A stretch of DNA of 64,000 nt, taken from contig JADGDG010000002.1 in the NCBI GenBank assembly GCA_016744995.1, positions 124,001 to 188,000 of the forward strand, given 5' to 3'. This document shows positions 44,229 to 55,232 of this stretch, piece by piece; position 1 is the stretch's first letter, and each line of letters starts with the position of its first letter. The DNA is from Gammaproteobacteria bacterium (GTDB lineage: Bacteria; Pseudomonadota; Gammaproteobacteria; GRL18). The notes beneath the pieces are model-generated. The model did no database searches. It saw only the letters and a list, made by a program, of their open reading frames with translations, and had not been told where the DNA came from. Made by a program: the position numbers and the translations under genes.

Positions 44229-46160
44229 GTGACTCATTCAAATAACCCGCACGACTCAAATAATCCACCAGAATCTTTTTCTTTTAAGCGTATTATTGCT
44301 TCAGCACTTCAATACAAATCAAAACTGATTTATGCCAATTTTATTGCCATTTTTGCCGCATTACTGTCAGTACCAATTCCATTAATCTTACCTTTAATGG
44401 TCGATGAAGTGCTGCTTGATAAACCTGCAACGGCTATCTCGGCAATGAATATGATATTACCCCAGAGTTGGCAAAGTGCAGTTTTTTATATCATTACTGC
44501 TTTATTGTTTTCAGTGTTTCTTCGCTTATGCTCTGTCGCACTCAATGTCTGGCAAATGCGTATTTTCACTATTTTAGCCAAATCCATTACTCTGCAAATG
44601 AGAGAGAAACTATCACTATATCTAAAAAAAATTGCAATCAGTGAATATGAAACCATTGGCAGTGGTGGTTTTGCATCACATTTTGTTACCGATATAGAGG
44701 TTGTTGATCAATTTATCAGTGCTACCATCAGTAAATTTATTGTTGCAGTTCTATCCATTATCGGCACTGCTGTTGTTCTTTTATGGATTGACTGGCAGCT
44801 TGGCCTGATACTGATAGTTTTTAACCCTATTGTGATTTTTATTACCATTCGAATGGGGAAAAAAGTCAAAAAACTTAAACTTAAAGAAAACAATGCCATT
44901 GCACTTTTTCAACAGGCATTAGTTGAAACACTGGATGCTATTCATCAGATACGCGCTGCTAACCGGGAAACACATTACATTCAACGTTTAATTGATCAGG
45001 CCGCTCAAGTCAAAAAATACTCTATTGCATACTCCTGGAAAACAGATGCTGCAGGTCAGCTTTCCCATGTGGTTTTTTTATTTGGTTTTGATTTTTTTCG
45101 TGCAGTCAGTATGATAATGGTACTGACATCCGATCTCTCCATTGGCCTGATGTTTGCTGTCTTTGGTTACCTCTGGTATATGATGGGCCCTGTGCAACAG
45201 GTATTAAATATTCAATATGCCTATTTCAGTGCCAAAGCATCTATCAGCCGATTAAACAAAATTTTTGAGCTGGATCAGGAAAAATTTATTCCATGTAAAA
45301 TTGATCCTTTTGAAAATGAAAAAACTATTGCAATTGAACTTAAAAATATATGCTTTAAATATCCTCAAAAAACAACTGCAGTTGAAGCTCCTGCTCTAGC
45401 TGAAGGCTCTATGCCAATGCCCGCTGAAGGCTCCAGGCACATTACGGATTCCACGCCAACTATACCTGATGAAGAGACCGCATTAGAAAATGATTACATA
45501 TTAAACAACCTTTCTCTTAAAATTAATAAAGGAGAAAAATTAGCTCTGGTTGGTTCCAGTGGTGGTGGTAAATCAACTCTGATCCAGATTTTATTAGGGC
45601 TTTATCCCATTGATTCGGGTGATATTTGCTTTGGCGGCATATCAATTTCTGACATTGGCTTTGAGAAAGTCCGGGAAAACACGGCTGCAGTTTTACAACA
45701 CCCTGCTCTTTTTAATGATACAGTTCGTGCCAACCTCTGTCTCGGCAATAATTTAAATGATGAGCAGCTTTGGCAGGCCCTCGAAATAGCTCAACTGGAT
45801 GGTACCGTAAAAAAACTACCGGAGCAGCTCAATACTATTGTCGGCCGCCAGGGCATACGCCTCTCAGGAGGACAAAGACAACGACTAGCCATTGCTCGTA
45901 TGATATTAACGGATCCAAAACTTATTATTTTAGATGAGGCAACTTCGGCACTGGACAGTGAAACAGAAAATAAACTGCACAGTTCTCTGCAAACTTATCT
46001 TAAAGATAAAACCACATTAATTATTGCTCATCGTTTAAGCGCAGTAAAACAAGCCGATAGAATTGTTGTTATAGATAAAGGCAAAATTATTGCTGATGGC
46101 ACTCATAAAGACTTAGTCAGTAGTAATGAACTTTACTTCAGACTATATGGTATGCATTAG
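44229..46160 (+). CDS. ABC exporter, fused permease and ATPase
   Basis: About 643 residues in the type IV exporter layout. Six membrane helices (about 25-320) precede an ATPase with Walker A GSSGGGKST, Q-loop VLQHPALF, signature LSGGQRQRLAIAR, Walker B LIILDEATSALD and H-loop IIAHRLS. Within the ATPase, before YILNNLSLKI, an insertion of about 38 residues (APALAEGSMPMPAEGSR and an acidic run) is unusual. The GTG at 44229 has GAGG 6 bp ahead; an ATG at 44217 has none. Substrate unknown; lipid or peptide export is possible. It is coupled to the MltF-like gene. Confidence 0.85.
   Translation: MTHSNNPHDSNNPPESFSFKRIIASALQYKSKLIYANFIAIFAALLSVPIPLILPLMVDEVLLDKPATAISAMNMILPQSWQSAVFYIITALLFSVFLRLCSVALNVWQMRIFTILAKSITLQMREKLSLYLKKIAISEYETIGSGGFASHFVTDIEVVDQFISATISKFIVAVLSIIGTAVVLLWIDWQLGLILIVFNPIVIFITIRMGKKVKKLKLKENNAIALFQQALVETLDAIHQIRAANRETHYIQRLIDQAAQVKKYSIAYSWKTDAAGQLSHVVFLFGFDFFRAVSMIMVLTSDLSIGLMFAVFGYLWYMMGPVQQVLNIQYAYFSAKASISRLNKIFELDQEKFIPCKIDPFENEKTIAIELKNICFKYPQKTTAVEAPALAEGSMPMPAEGSRHITDSTPTIPDEETALENDYILNNLSLKINKGEKLALVGSSGGGKSTLIQILLGLYPIDSGDICFGGISISDIGFEKVRENTAAVLQHPALFNDTVRANLCLGNNLNDEQLWQALEIAQLDGTVKKLPEQLNTIVGRQGIRLSGGQRQRLAIARMILTDPKLIILDEATSALDSETENKLHSSLQTYLKDKTTLIIAHRLSAVKQADRIVVIDKGKIIADGTHKDLVSSNELYFRLYGMH
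45381..45495. repeat. Insertion with direct repeat inside the ABC exporter gene
   Basis: GCTGAAGGCTC occurs at 45399 and again at 45423 (24 bp apart, in frame). It yields AEGS-MPMP-AEGS in a part of the ATPase where relatives usually have a short loop. Confidence 0.55.
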
Positions 46161-46189
46161 CAGAAAACAACACAGGTAAGTCAGTAGGT

Positions 46190-46699
46190 TTACTGGATTA
46201 GAATTCGAGTAAGGTACAAATCACTGATAACCTTTTTTCCACTCAAGTTTTTTAAACGCTCAGCAACTCTTAGTGTTAATTCTTTTTGAAGAGTTTTCTT
46301 TTGTTTTTGTGTTTGAATTACTTGTCGCTTTAAACCGGAAGTATAAGTAATAATCGTATCTTTGATAGCTGCCATATGATGTCCAATTAACCATTTGTCA
46401 GCTGATTCATTAATTTTACAATAGATTTCCAGTGTCAAAAATGTCAGTGTATCATTTTTTTGCTGATCAATAACATTGACCACAAAAGTATGCACTTTAA
46501 AGTAAGTTGATGAATCGCTTTTATTATCTGAAATCTCAGTATTTATCTTGCCTGATGCGTCTTTCTTTTTTGCCTTAAAGGTAGCTCCCATTCCCTCAAA
46601 ACGAGCCTTTTGGCTGGGAAGTTCTTCCGTAGCAAGGCTTGTGGAAATGAAAAAAATGGGCACAAAAAAGAAGATAGAAAAATATGAAATAAAACGCAT
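46190..46699 (-). CDS. FliL-like flagellar basal-body protein
   Basis: A 169-residue protein with an N-terminal hydrophobic segment (MRFISYFSIFFFVPIFFISTSLA), acting as a signal peptide or anchor. The second half fits FliL: FVVNVIDQQKNDTLTFLTLEIYCKI, then HHMAAIKDTIITYTSGLKRQ-like, ending LTLRVAERLKNL...VISDLYLTRILIQ. FliL stabilises the stator around the motor. No other flagellar gene is adjacent, so this is probably a second, orphan copy. The N-terminal half is Lys/Asp/Ser-rich and unlike canonical FliL. Confidence 0.7.
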   Translation of the reverse strand: MRFISYFSIFFFVPIFFISTSLATEELPSQKARFEGMGATFKAKKKDASGKINTEISDNKSDSSTYFKVHTFVVNVIDQQKNDTLTFLTLEIYCKINESADKWLIGHHMAAIKDTIITYTSGLKRQVIQTQKQKKTLQKELTLRVAERLKNLSGKKVISDLYLTRILIQ

Positions 46700-46781
46700 T
46701 TATTAACTCAGTATATATGCAGTAAAGTACCAGTTCTCAGACATGTTCCTTGATTAGTATAAACTAATTGCTCCCATTCAC

Positions 46782-47189
46782 CTACTCAGTATTATGCATA
46801 TGGACCGCCGTTTGGTAAAATGAGCGATCCAGAGTGGTGCGCAAATCACCATCAATAGACAGTTCATCCATTGCTTTTTGCATACATAACAGCCACTGCT
46901 GACTTTCTTTGGCCCCAATCGAAAAAGGCATATGGCGTCGACGTAACATCGGATGGCCATATTTTTCAATATAAAGATCGGGCCCGCCTAACCAGCCGGA
47001 CAAGAACATAAAAAGCTTTTCTCTTGAGACTTTCAAAGACTTTGCATGCATTTTCCTGATCGGCTGTGTTTCAGCAAGTGTCTCCATATGATCATAGAAG
47101 CGATTAACGAGTTCAGAAAGTCGTTGTTCACCACCTAAAGCAGCATAAATGTTTAGATTTTCAGGATTTATTTGATTAGTAGAAGACAT
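46782..47189 (-). CDS. Group II truncated haemoglobin
   Basis: A 135-residue globin. It has YAALGGEQRLSELVNRFYDHM, the FLSGWLGGPDLYIEKYGHPMLRRRHMPFSIG core with the proximal His, and the group II Trp in QQWLLCMQKAM. Group II truncated globins bind oxygen or NO and are linked to redox stress defence. It sits next to htpG on the same strand, 89 bp apart. Confidence 0.95.
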   Translation of the reverse strand: MSSTNQINPENLNIYAALGGEQRLSELVNRFYDHMETLAETQPIRKMHAKSLKVSREKLFMFLSGWLGGPDLYIEKYGHPMLRRRHMPFSIGAKESQQWLLCMQKAMDELSIDGDLRTTLDRSFYQTAVHMHNTE

Positions 47190-47278
47190 AAGAACGCAGA
47201 TTTAACTCGGATAAGATAATCCACCCTCCAGGTGCAAATGCCCTGAGACACAAAGAGGGAGGAGAATAAGCAAGCAAT

Positions 47279-49219
47279 TTAGCTGGTTAGTTCAAGCAGC
47301 ATTTTATTCAAACGGCTGACAAAGGTCGCAGGATCATCTAATTGACCGCCTTCACTCAATAAAGCCTGTTCAAACAAAATACGGGTCCAGTCATCAAAAC
47401 GTTCACCCTCGACATCAGTGCTTAAACGTTTAACCAGTGGATGCTCAGGATTCAGCTCAAAGATGGGCTTATGTCCCATAACATCCTGACCCGCTTGCTG
47501 CAGAAGGCGCTCCAGGTTGGCACTCATATCATGCTCACCGGTCACCAGACAAGCGGGGGAATCAGTAAGACGATTAGTCATTCTGACTTCTTTAACATCA
47601 TCACCAAGAGAGTCTGTTACTTTTTTCAGAAAATCTTTGTATTCTTCCTGAGTTTTTTCATGTTCTTTCTTCTCGGTCTCATCTTCCATTTCTCCCAGGT
47701 CAAGTTCACCGCGGGCAACAGAAACGATATTCTTTTCCTCATAAGTCGGCAACGACGACATCAGAAATTCATCAACACGGTCTGCCAATAACAGGACTTC
47801 AATTCCCTTCTTACGGAAAACTTCAAGATGTGGACTATTTTTAGCAGCAGCAAAACTATCAGCAGTGATATAGTAGATATCCTTCTGCCCTTCTTTCATG
47901 CGTGAAATGTAATCATCCAGAGAGACTTCCTGCTCTTCTTTATCATCTGTAGTACTGGAAAAACGCAGTAATTTTGCAACTTTATCACGATTAGCAAAGT
48001 CCTCACCCGGACCTTCTTTCATAACACGACCAAACTCTTTCCAGAATGCCTGATAATCTTCTTTCTGATTATTGGCCATTTTTTGTAACAGGCTCAAGAT
48101 TTTTTTCACAGAGCCTGAGCGTATATTATCCAGAACCCTTGAGTTTTGCAGAATTTCACGAGAAACATTCAGCGGTAAATCATTTGAGTCAATAATACCT
48201 TTTACAAAACGCAGATAGTTCGGCATCAGTTTTTCGGTTTCATCCATAATGAAAACACGACGAACATAAAGTTTAATACCATGCTGACGTTCGCGCTCCC
48301 ACATATCAAAGGGCGCACGCTTTGGTATAAATAACAAAGAAGTATATTCATACTTGCCTTCAACCTGATTGTGGGAACGTGCCAGAGGCTCTTCAAAATC
48401 ATGGCCGACATGCTTATAAAACTCAGTGTATTCGTCATCAGAAATATCATTTTTTGAACGGGTCCAAAGAGCCGAAGCACTATTGACTACCTCATATTCA
48501 ATAACATCTTCTATGTCTTTATCTTCTTCTGCTTCTGCTTCACCATCCTCAGTGGGCATTGGAGGCACAGCTTCTTTTAGCATCTCAATGGGCACAGTGA
48601 TGTGATCTGAATATTTACGAACAATTGTTCTGAGACGCAAGCCATCCAGAAATTCATCTTCATCCTCTTTAAGGTGCAGAGTAATTTCTGTCCCACGCAA
48701 CTCTTTATCAACCGTTTCAATATTGAACTCACCTTCACCGGCAGATTCCCATAACACCGCCTGATCGGATGCAGTACCAGCACGGCGAGTACGCAAGCTG
48801 ACTTTGTCAGCAATAATAAAAGATGAATAAAATCCCACACCAAACTGACCAATAGCATTGGCATCTTTTTTCTGATCACCGGTTAAAGAATCTAAAAACT
48901 GACGAGTCCCTGATTTGGCGATGGTGCCAATATTATCAACTACTTCATCACGAGACATGCCAATACCATTGTCAGAAATAGTAATAGTTCGGGCATCTTT
49001 ATCAAACGACAGAGAGATTTTAAGCTCTGTATCACTTTCATATAATTTACTTTCGCTAATCGCCTCAAAACGCAATTTATCAATAGCATCTGACGCATTG
49101 GAAACCAGTTCTCTCAGAAAGATTTCTTTATTACTGTAAAGCGAGTGAATCATCAATTTTAAAAGTTGGTTCACTTCTGTCTGAAAACCTAATGTTTCCT
49201 TATGCGCTTCTACACTCAT
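47279..49219 (-). CDS. htpG: Molecular chaperone HtpG (Hsp90)
   Basis: A 646-residue Hsp90. The ATPase domain has [27 protein letters not shown] and [12 protein letters not shown]. The middle domain has [10 protein letters not shown] and LNVSREILQ, and the C-terminal dimer domain ends RLNKMLLEL. It folds late clients in the cytoplasm under stress. The promoter at 49269-49296 matches the heat-shock sigma factor. CCCCTTAGG on the plus strand gives CCTAAGGGG-type sequence, with AAGGGG acting as the ribosome site. Confidence 0.98.
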   Translation of the reverse strand: MSVEAHKETLGFQTEVNQLLKLMIHSLYSNKEIFLRELVSNASDAIDKLRFEAISESKLYESDTELKISLSFDKDARTITISDNGIGMSRDEVVDNIGTIAKSGTRQFLDSLTGDQKKDANAIGQFGVGFYSSFIIADKVSLRTRRAGTASDQAVLWESAGEGEFNIETVDKELRGTEITLHLKEDEDEFLDGLRLRTIVRKYSDHITVPIEMLKEAVPPMPTEDGEAEAEEDKDIEDVIEYEVVNSASALWTRSKNDISDDEYTEFYKHVGHDFEEPLARSHNQVEGKYEYTSLLFIPKRAPFDMWERERQHGIKLYVRRVFIMDETEKLMPNYLRFVKGIIDSNDLPLNVSREILQNSRVLDNIRSGSVKKILSLLQKMANNQKEDYQAFWKEFGRVMKEGPGEDFANRDKVAKLLRFSSTTDDKEEQEVSLDDYISRMKEGQKDIYYITADSFAAAKNSPHLEVFRKKGIEVLLLADRVDEFLMSSLPTYEEKNIVSVARGELDLGEMEDETEKKEHEKTQEEYKDFLKKVTDSLGDDVKEVRMTNRLTDSPACLVTGEHDMSANLERLLQQAGQDVMGHKPIFELNPEHPLVKRLSTDVEGERFDDWTRILFEQALLSEGGQLDDPATFVSRLNKMLLELTS

Positions 49220-49268
49220 TCATTATTCCCCTTAGGATAAATTCAGTTTTATTTGATATTGTTACAAA

Positions 49269-49296
49269 ATGTGGGGCTTAATTATTCAGTTTCAAG
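49269..49296 (-). promoter_or_regulatory. Heat-shock (sigma-32) promoter for htpG
   Basis: On the minus strand CTTGAA (49296-49291) is followed after 14 bases by CCCCACAT (49276-49269). The consensus is CTTGAA and CCCCATNT. Transcription would begin about 40 bp before the htpG ATG. Confidence 0.8.
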
Positions 49297-49370
49297 AGAT
49301 CCTCGAATACTTTAATTGAATCGGGTAAAATAGTTGCAATAAAGCCTGCTTTTTTAAGATTAAGGATTAA

Positions 49371-51008
<1,638 letters not shown>

Positions 51009-51124
51009 TGTTAAAACTGCCTGGAAATATGATGGACAATCGCACATGTTGAAATTTTTACAATGACAGGCAGTCCCATCCAAAAAAGCTTGACTTACCC
51101 ATGGCATCAGGACACAAATAAACC

Positions 51125-51736
51125 ATGTTTACTGGAATTGTACAGGGCACTGCTCCTGTTGTAGAGATCATAAAGAAAAAGAACTTTCAAACTCATATCA
51201 TTGAACTTGATGATCCCTTACTCAAAGGCATAGAGAAAGGTGCTTCTATAGCTCACAATGGCTGTTGCCTCACCGTCACAGGGATCAATGGCCATAAAGT
51301 GTCATTTGATTTAATGCAGGAAACACTCCAGATCACCAATCTTAGGGATCTAAAAACAGGCAGTCATGTTAATATTGAACGTGCCGCCCGTTTTGGCGAT
51401 GAAATCGGCGGCCACCAAATGTCAGGTCATATTTTATTTACGGCCAATATTATTGAAGTAGATTATAGTGAAAATAATTGTCAGATCTGGTTTAAGATCC
51501 CCGGGCAATTTAAACGTTTTATATTCAGCAAAGGCTATATTGGCATAGATGGTATCAGTCTGACCATTGGTGAAGTCAAAGATTCGAGCTTTAATGTTAA
51601 CCTGATCCCTGAAACTCTGCAGCGAACCAATATTGCAGACAGAAAGCCGGGCGATAGAATTAACATTGAAATTGATCCGCAAACTCAGTCCATTGTTGAG
51701 ACAGTTGAACGATTTATGTCTGATAAATTTCCCTGA
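51125..51736 (+). CDS. ribE: Riboflavin synthase alpha chain
   Basis: Converts two lumazine molecules into riboflavin and a pyrimidine. The 203-residue protein is two lumazine-binding repeats. The first starts [12 protein letters not shown] with [10 protein letters not shown] and [13 protein letters not shown]; the second has [17 protein letters not shown] and [12 protein letters not shown]. It is away from other rib genes, next to pgm. No FMN riboswitch was found upstream. Confidence 0.96.
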   Translation: MFTGIVQGTAPVVEIIKKKNFQTHIIELDDPLLKGIEKGASIAHNGCCLTVTGINGHKVSFDLMQETLQITNLRDLKTGSHVNIERAARFGDEIGGHQMSGHILFTANIIEVDYSENNCQIWFKIPGQFKRFIFSKGYIGIDGISLTIGEVKDSSFNVNLIPETLQRTNIADRKPGDRINIEIDPQTQSIVETVERFMSDKFP

Positions 51737-51788
51737 TCAATCTTAAACCTGTATACAAATCTCTGTTCTGATCAACCACTGCACTTTG

Positions 51789-51863
51789 GTAGGTAATGAT
51801 GGGGTAGATAATGATGGGGTAGGTAATGATGGGGTAGATAATAATGGGGCAGCTAATGATGGA
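51789..51863. repeat. Tandem repeat, five copies of a 15-bp unit
   Basis: Units begin at 51789, 51804, 51819, 51834 and 51849. The first and third (GTAGGTAATGATGGG) are identical, the second and fourth differ mainly by G to A, and the fifth is degenerate. It lies between the convergent ribE and T6SS kinase genes. One plus-strand frame reads V-G-N-D-G style pentads but has no start codon with a ribosome site. Confidence 0.93.
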
Positions 51864-51883
51864 GCGGGAATAAAGAGTTCTTT

Positions 51884-54505
51884 TTAGTAATTTGGTTTAA
51901 TTTTATCTCTATCTATAACAGGCATATTAATTTTTTGTAGTAATCTTTTATTTAAGGACTCTTTTGCTATCCTTCGACTATTTTCTAATATTTTTTTCTG
52001 TTTTTCAGCTTTTTTTCTAAGACTTTTTAGGCCGCTATGATACCTTTCAAACTTCAAACCACTGGTAACAACTTCTATAGTTTGTTGATATCTTTTATTA
52101 AAAAACATTTGCCTGGCCTGATTATAGTAGGCCTGAGTTATCTTTAGTTTTGCTTCTCTGGCAATATAGGGATCATTCCTACCCAGGATACGTTTTAGAA
52201 CAGCATAGGTTCGGATAGCAGAGGTCATATCCTGAGCTTTAAGTTGAGAACTCAAAGAGGTTTTTAAACCTTTGATTTTTGCCAGGCGCTGCCGGGCCTT
52301 TTGTTTCACCTGTACAATATTTTCCAAAGCCACCAGGATAGCTTCTTCATCATCCATACCAAAAATGCCTCTGGTATAGTCTTTTGACTTATCAAGTAAA
52401 CGCCTTGCTTCAACCAAACGTTGTTTATCTCGCATTGAAACTGATTTTTTCAGATATAGGAAAGCCAGTGTTTGTTTTTTCTCATTCAACCATAAAGAAC
52501 GATTACCTAATTTATCATGTAATTGCGTGAATATAATGGTGACATTATTATCCCAACCTTGTGAAAATTTATGTTCATTAATAAGTTCAGATAGATTTTC
52601 TTTTAATTCACTTATATTTTGTGAAGACACCTTGATTCCAGTGTTTAATTCTTCAGGATCACCAGTCAAATAAATGTTACCATTATCCTGTGAATTTTCT
52701 AGTGATTTTGATTTATCGATAAGATTTTGCAATATAATATCATCAGGAAAAATGCTATATGCTTTAGCAAGCAATTGGTTTGCTTCATTAAATTCATGAT
52801 CTGATAATAATCGTTCTATGTGATCCTGGTAGATTAATAATAAACGCTGATCTTTCACCAAAGGATGATTATTTTCAATTTTTTTTACTTGATTAACAAG
52901 CTCTAATATCTGTTTATGTTCAACACTGGTACTGGGTAATTGTGAAAATTGAAGAATTTCTAATAACTCATTAAATTGACTATTGAGATAATTAATTTCT
53001 AAAAATTTATACTTTTCAAAAGATTCTGCCAATCGAGCTACCTGAGCAGAATCAGAATAATACAATTGTGAAACCCTTAATAACTCATAGGTTTCATTGT
53101 ATTTATTATTTTTATACGTCTCATCATTCATGGAAAATGCATTATTTAAAAAAGGACTCTTTAAGGTAATAATACTCTGCTCAACTAATTCCAACCATTG
53201 AGTCTTAATCTTCTCCAGAACATAAAGTCTGGTCTGATGATCAAGTGTGCTGATATGATGCTGTATTCTAGAAATTTCATCACTTACCACATCTGATTTT
53301 AAAGAATTGACCTGTTCAATAAATTTTGTCTGTTGATAAAAGTAATATTGTTCCTGTATTTCAGAAAAAAAAATAGTAGCAAAAACAATCATTATAATAA
53401 ATGAAGAAATTAATATCGGCAGCTTACTTTTCTTCTTAAAATTATAAGCATTGATAAACATTTCCATATTTTCAAAGCGATTTTTACCTTCAAATTCCAA
53501 CGCTTTTTTTATTGCCTGAGATTTCCTTTTTAATTGTGATTTATCCAGAGAGGCTATTTTCTTTAATTTAAACGATTTTTTTTTAGCTTTATCTGCAGGC
53601 AATCGTTTATAAGGGTGCTTCCCAGTTAATAGTTCATAAAACACACAGGCAATAGAATATATATCATCATGAGGTTCAGGAGCTTCCCCTTGAAGCATTT
53701 CCAAACTAGCATAGGTAGGTGTCAAAGCCCCAAGAGCAGTTGGATCAAACAGGGTTTTATCTTTTTTATTATTATCCTGTAACTGTTCATGAGAAATTTG
53801 ACAGGCACGGGCAATACCAAAGTCAAATATTTTTGCTACTTTAGTATCTGTAATAAAAATATTACTGGGTTTTAAATCTGAGTGAATAATACCATGCTGA
53901 TGTGCATATAGAAGCGCATTGGAAATAGCATTTATAATTATAGTGCCTTCTTCTTCAGTCATTCCCTGAGGATATTCTTCCGCAATCAACTCATCAAGTG
54001 GCTGCCCCTGCAACAATTCCATTGTCATATAAACAACATCACCATCACGATCAAAATCATGTACATTAACAATATTAGGGTGTGATAATTGTTGAGACTT
54101 TCTTGCTTCACGTTGTAAAGCAATCAATGATTCCGGATGATTTCGAAATTCTTCATTTAAAACTTTTACTGCAATATAAGGATTCTTGTCATGTGCTTCT
54201 TTCTTCCTCAGATCAATTGTCTTATATACTTTACCCATACCGCCAACACCAAGAACTTTCACAAGAACAAAGCGATTATTAATAACACTACCAATACTGA
54301 CTGTAATTTTTTTATTGCGAGTATTCTTCTTCTGTTTTTTTTTTGCATTTAAATTTACAGAAGCAATCTGAGCTACCTCCTGATTTTCTTTTAATGGCCT
54401 ATAAATAACTGTTTTATTATGTTCAGACTGAGCAATAATTGTTCGTTCATTCCCAGGAGGATTGGCAGCTTTTTTAATTTGTAGAACGGTTAAATTATCG
54501 GTCAT
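51884..54505 (-). CDS. ppkA: T6SS-associated Ser/Thr protein kinase (PpkA-like)
   Basis: An 873-residue membrane kinase. Residues 79-340 form the kinase: glycine loop LGVGGMGKVY, Lys114, H-S-D-L-K-P-S-N (Asp210) and DFG 228-230. The usual HRD Arg is Ser. A membrane helix follows at 361-381, then about 490 residues rich in helices and Lys/Gln that look like TPR or coiled-coil repeats. Unlike Pseudomonas PpkA there is no obvious von Willebrand domain. The N-terminal tail carries T22 in TIIAQS and T32 in TVIYRP, which resemble motifs in the TssL tail. It lies 11 bp after the phosphatase gene and probably phosphorylates TssL and/or itself for the FHA protein. Confidence 0.85.
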   Translation of the reverse strand: MTDNLTVLQIKKAANPPGNERTIIAQSEHNKTVIYRPLKENQEVAQIASVNLNAKKKQKKNTRNKKITVSIGSVINNRFVLVKVLGVGGMGKVYKTIDLRKKEAHDKNPYIAVKVLNEEFRNHPESLIALQREARKSQQLSHPNIVNVHDFDRDGDVVYMTMELLQGQPLDELIAEEYPQGMTEEEGTIIINAISNALLYAHQHGIIHSDLKPSNIFITDTKVAKIFDFGIARACQISHEQLQDNNKKDKTLFDPTALGALTPTYASLEMLQGEAPEPHDDIYSIACVFYELLTGKHPYKRLPADKAKKKSFKLKKIASLDKSQLKRKSQAIKKALEFEGKNRFENMEMFINAYNFKKKSKLPILISSFIIMIVFATIFFSEIQEQYYFYQQTKFIEQVNSLKSDVVSDEISRIQHHISTLDHQTRLYVLEKIKTQWLELVEQSIITLKSPFLNNAFSMNDETYKNNKYNETYELLRVSQLYYSDSAQVARLAESFEKYKFLEINYLNSQFNELLEILQFSQLPSTSVEHKQILELVNQVKKIENNHPLVKDQRLLLIYQDHIERLLSDHEFNEANQLLAKAYSIFPDDIILQNLIDKSKSLENSQDNGNIYLTGDPEELNTGIKVSSQNISELKENLSELINEHKFSQGWDNNVTIIFTQLHDKLGNRSLWLNEKKQTLAFLYLKKSVSMRDKQRLVEARRLLDKSKDYTRGIFGMDDEEAILVALENIVQVKQKARQRLAKIKGLKTSLSSQLKAQDMTSAIRTYAVLKRILGRNDPYIAREAKLKITQAYYNQARQMFFNKRYQQTIEVVTSGLKFERYHSGLKSLRKKAEKQKKILENSRRIAKESLNKRLLQKINMPVIDRDKIKPNY

Positions 54506-54516
54506 AATAAGTGCTA

Positions 54517-55230
54517 TTAGTGTTTCTTTATAACAATGATAGAAATATTGTCGGAAGCATCACTAAGCAAGGCCTCTCCCAGTAGTTTATTGGCAATATG
54601 ATCTGTTTTATCTTCTTTTAGACTTGATATGATGACATCACTGGCAATTTCACTATATAAACCATCGCTGCATAATAGTAATTTATCTCCTGATTGAATT
54701 TTAAACTGATTGATATCAACCTTTAATTCTTTATTGATACCAATTGCACGAGTAATAACATTAGATTTTGGATGTGACTGAGCCTGCACTAATGATAACT
54801 GCCCACTATCAACCATCTCTTGTACTAAAGAATGATCCTTAGTGATTTGATAGAGTTTATTATTTCTAAAAATATACAAACGACTATCACCAACCCATAA
54901 GCAGTAACAAATATCATCAAAAATATAAGCAATAACAACAGTACTACCAGAAATAGTATTATCATTATCTATTAGTGAGCCTGAATTAATTTTTTCATTT
55001 ACTTCTATCAATGTCGCTTCTATTTTATCAATAGAGCTTTCGAGATTATTACCTTCTAATTTTAGCTGCATTAATTCATTAACAATCGACTGACTAGCCT
55101 GATCACCTGCTGAATGACCACCCATACCATCAGCAACTGCAAACAAGTTGAATTCAGGGTGAGTTAATATGGAATCTTCATTATGCTTTCTGACATAACC
55201 TTTATGTGTTCTCTGAGCACTGCTAATCAT
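54517..55230 (-). CDS. pppA: T6SS PP2C-family protein phosphatase (PppA-like)
   Basis: A 237-residue metal-dependent Ser/Thr phosphatase that opposes the T6SS kinase. Motifs are in order: RKHNEDSIL, AVADGMGGHSAGDQAS (two metal Asp), CLWVGDSRLYIF, LLLCSDGLYSEI and ASDNISIIVI. All metal-binding acids are present. It starts 2 bp after tagF and is followed by the kinase, the common tagF-pppA-ppkA order. Confidence 0.93.
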   Translation of the reverse strand: MISSAQRTHKGYVRKHNEDSILTHPEFNLFAVADGMGGHSAGDQASQSIVNELMQLKLEGNNLESSIDKIEATLIEVNEKINSGSLIDNDNTISGSTVVIAYIFDDICYCLWVGDSRLYIFRNNKLYQITKDHSLVQEMVDSGQLSLVQAQSHPKSNVITRAIGINKELKVDINQFKIQSGDKLLLCSDGLYSEIASDVIISSLKEDKTDHIANKLLGEALLSDASDNISIIVIKKH

Positions 55231-55232
55231 AT

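Noticed and set aside
51786-51887. Small gene encoding V-G-N-D-G repeats like RTX calcium-binding repeats
   Set aside because: No start codon with a ribosome site, the pentads do not fit the nine-residue RTX motif, and the unit is explained as a DNA tandem repeat.
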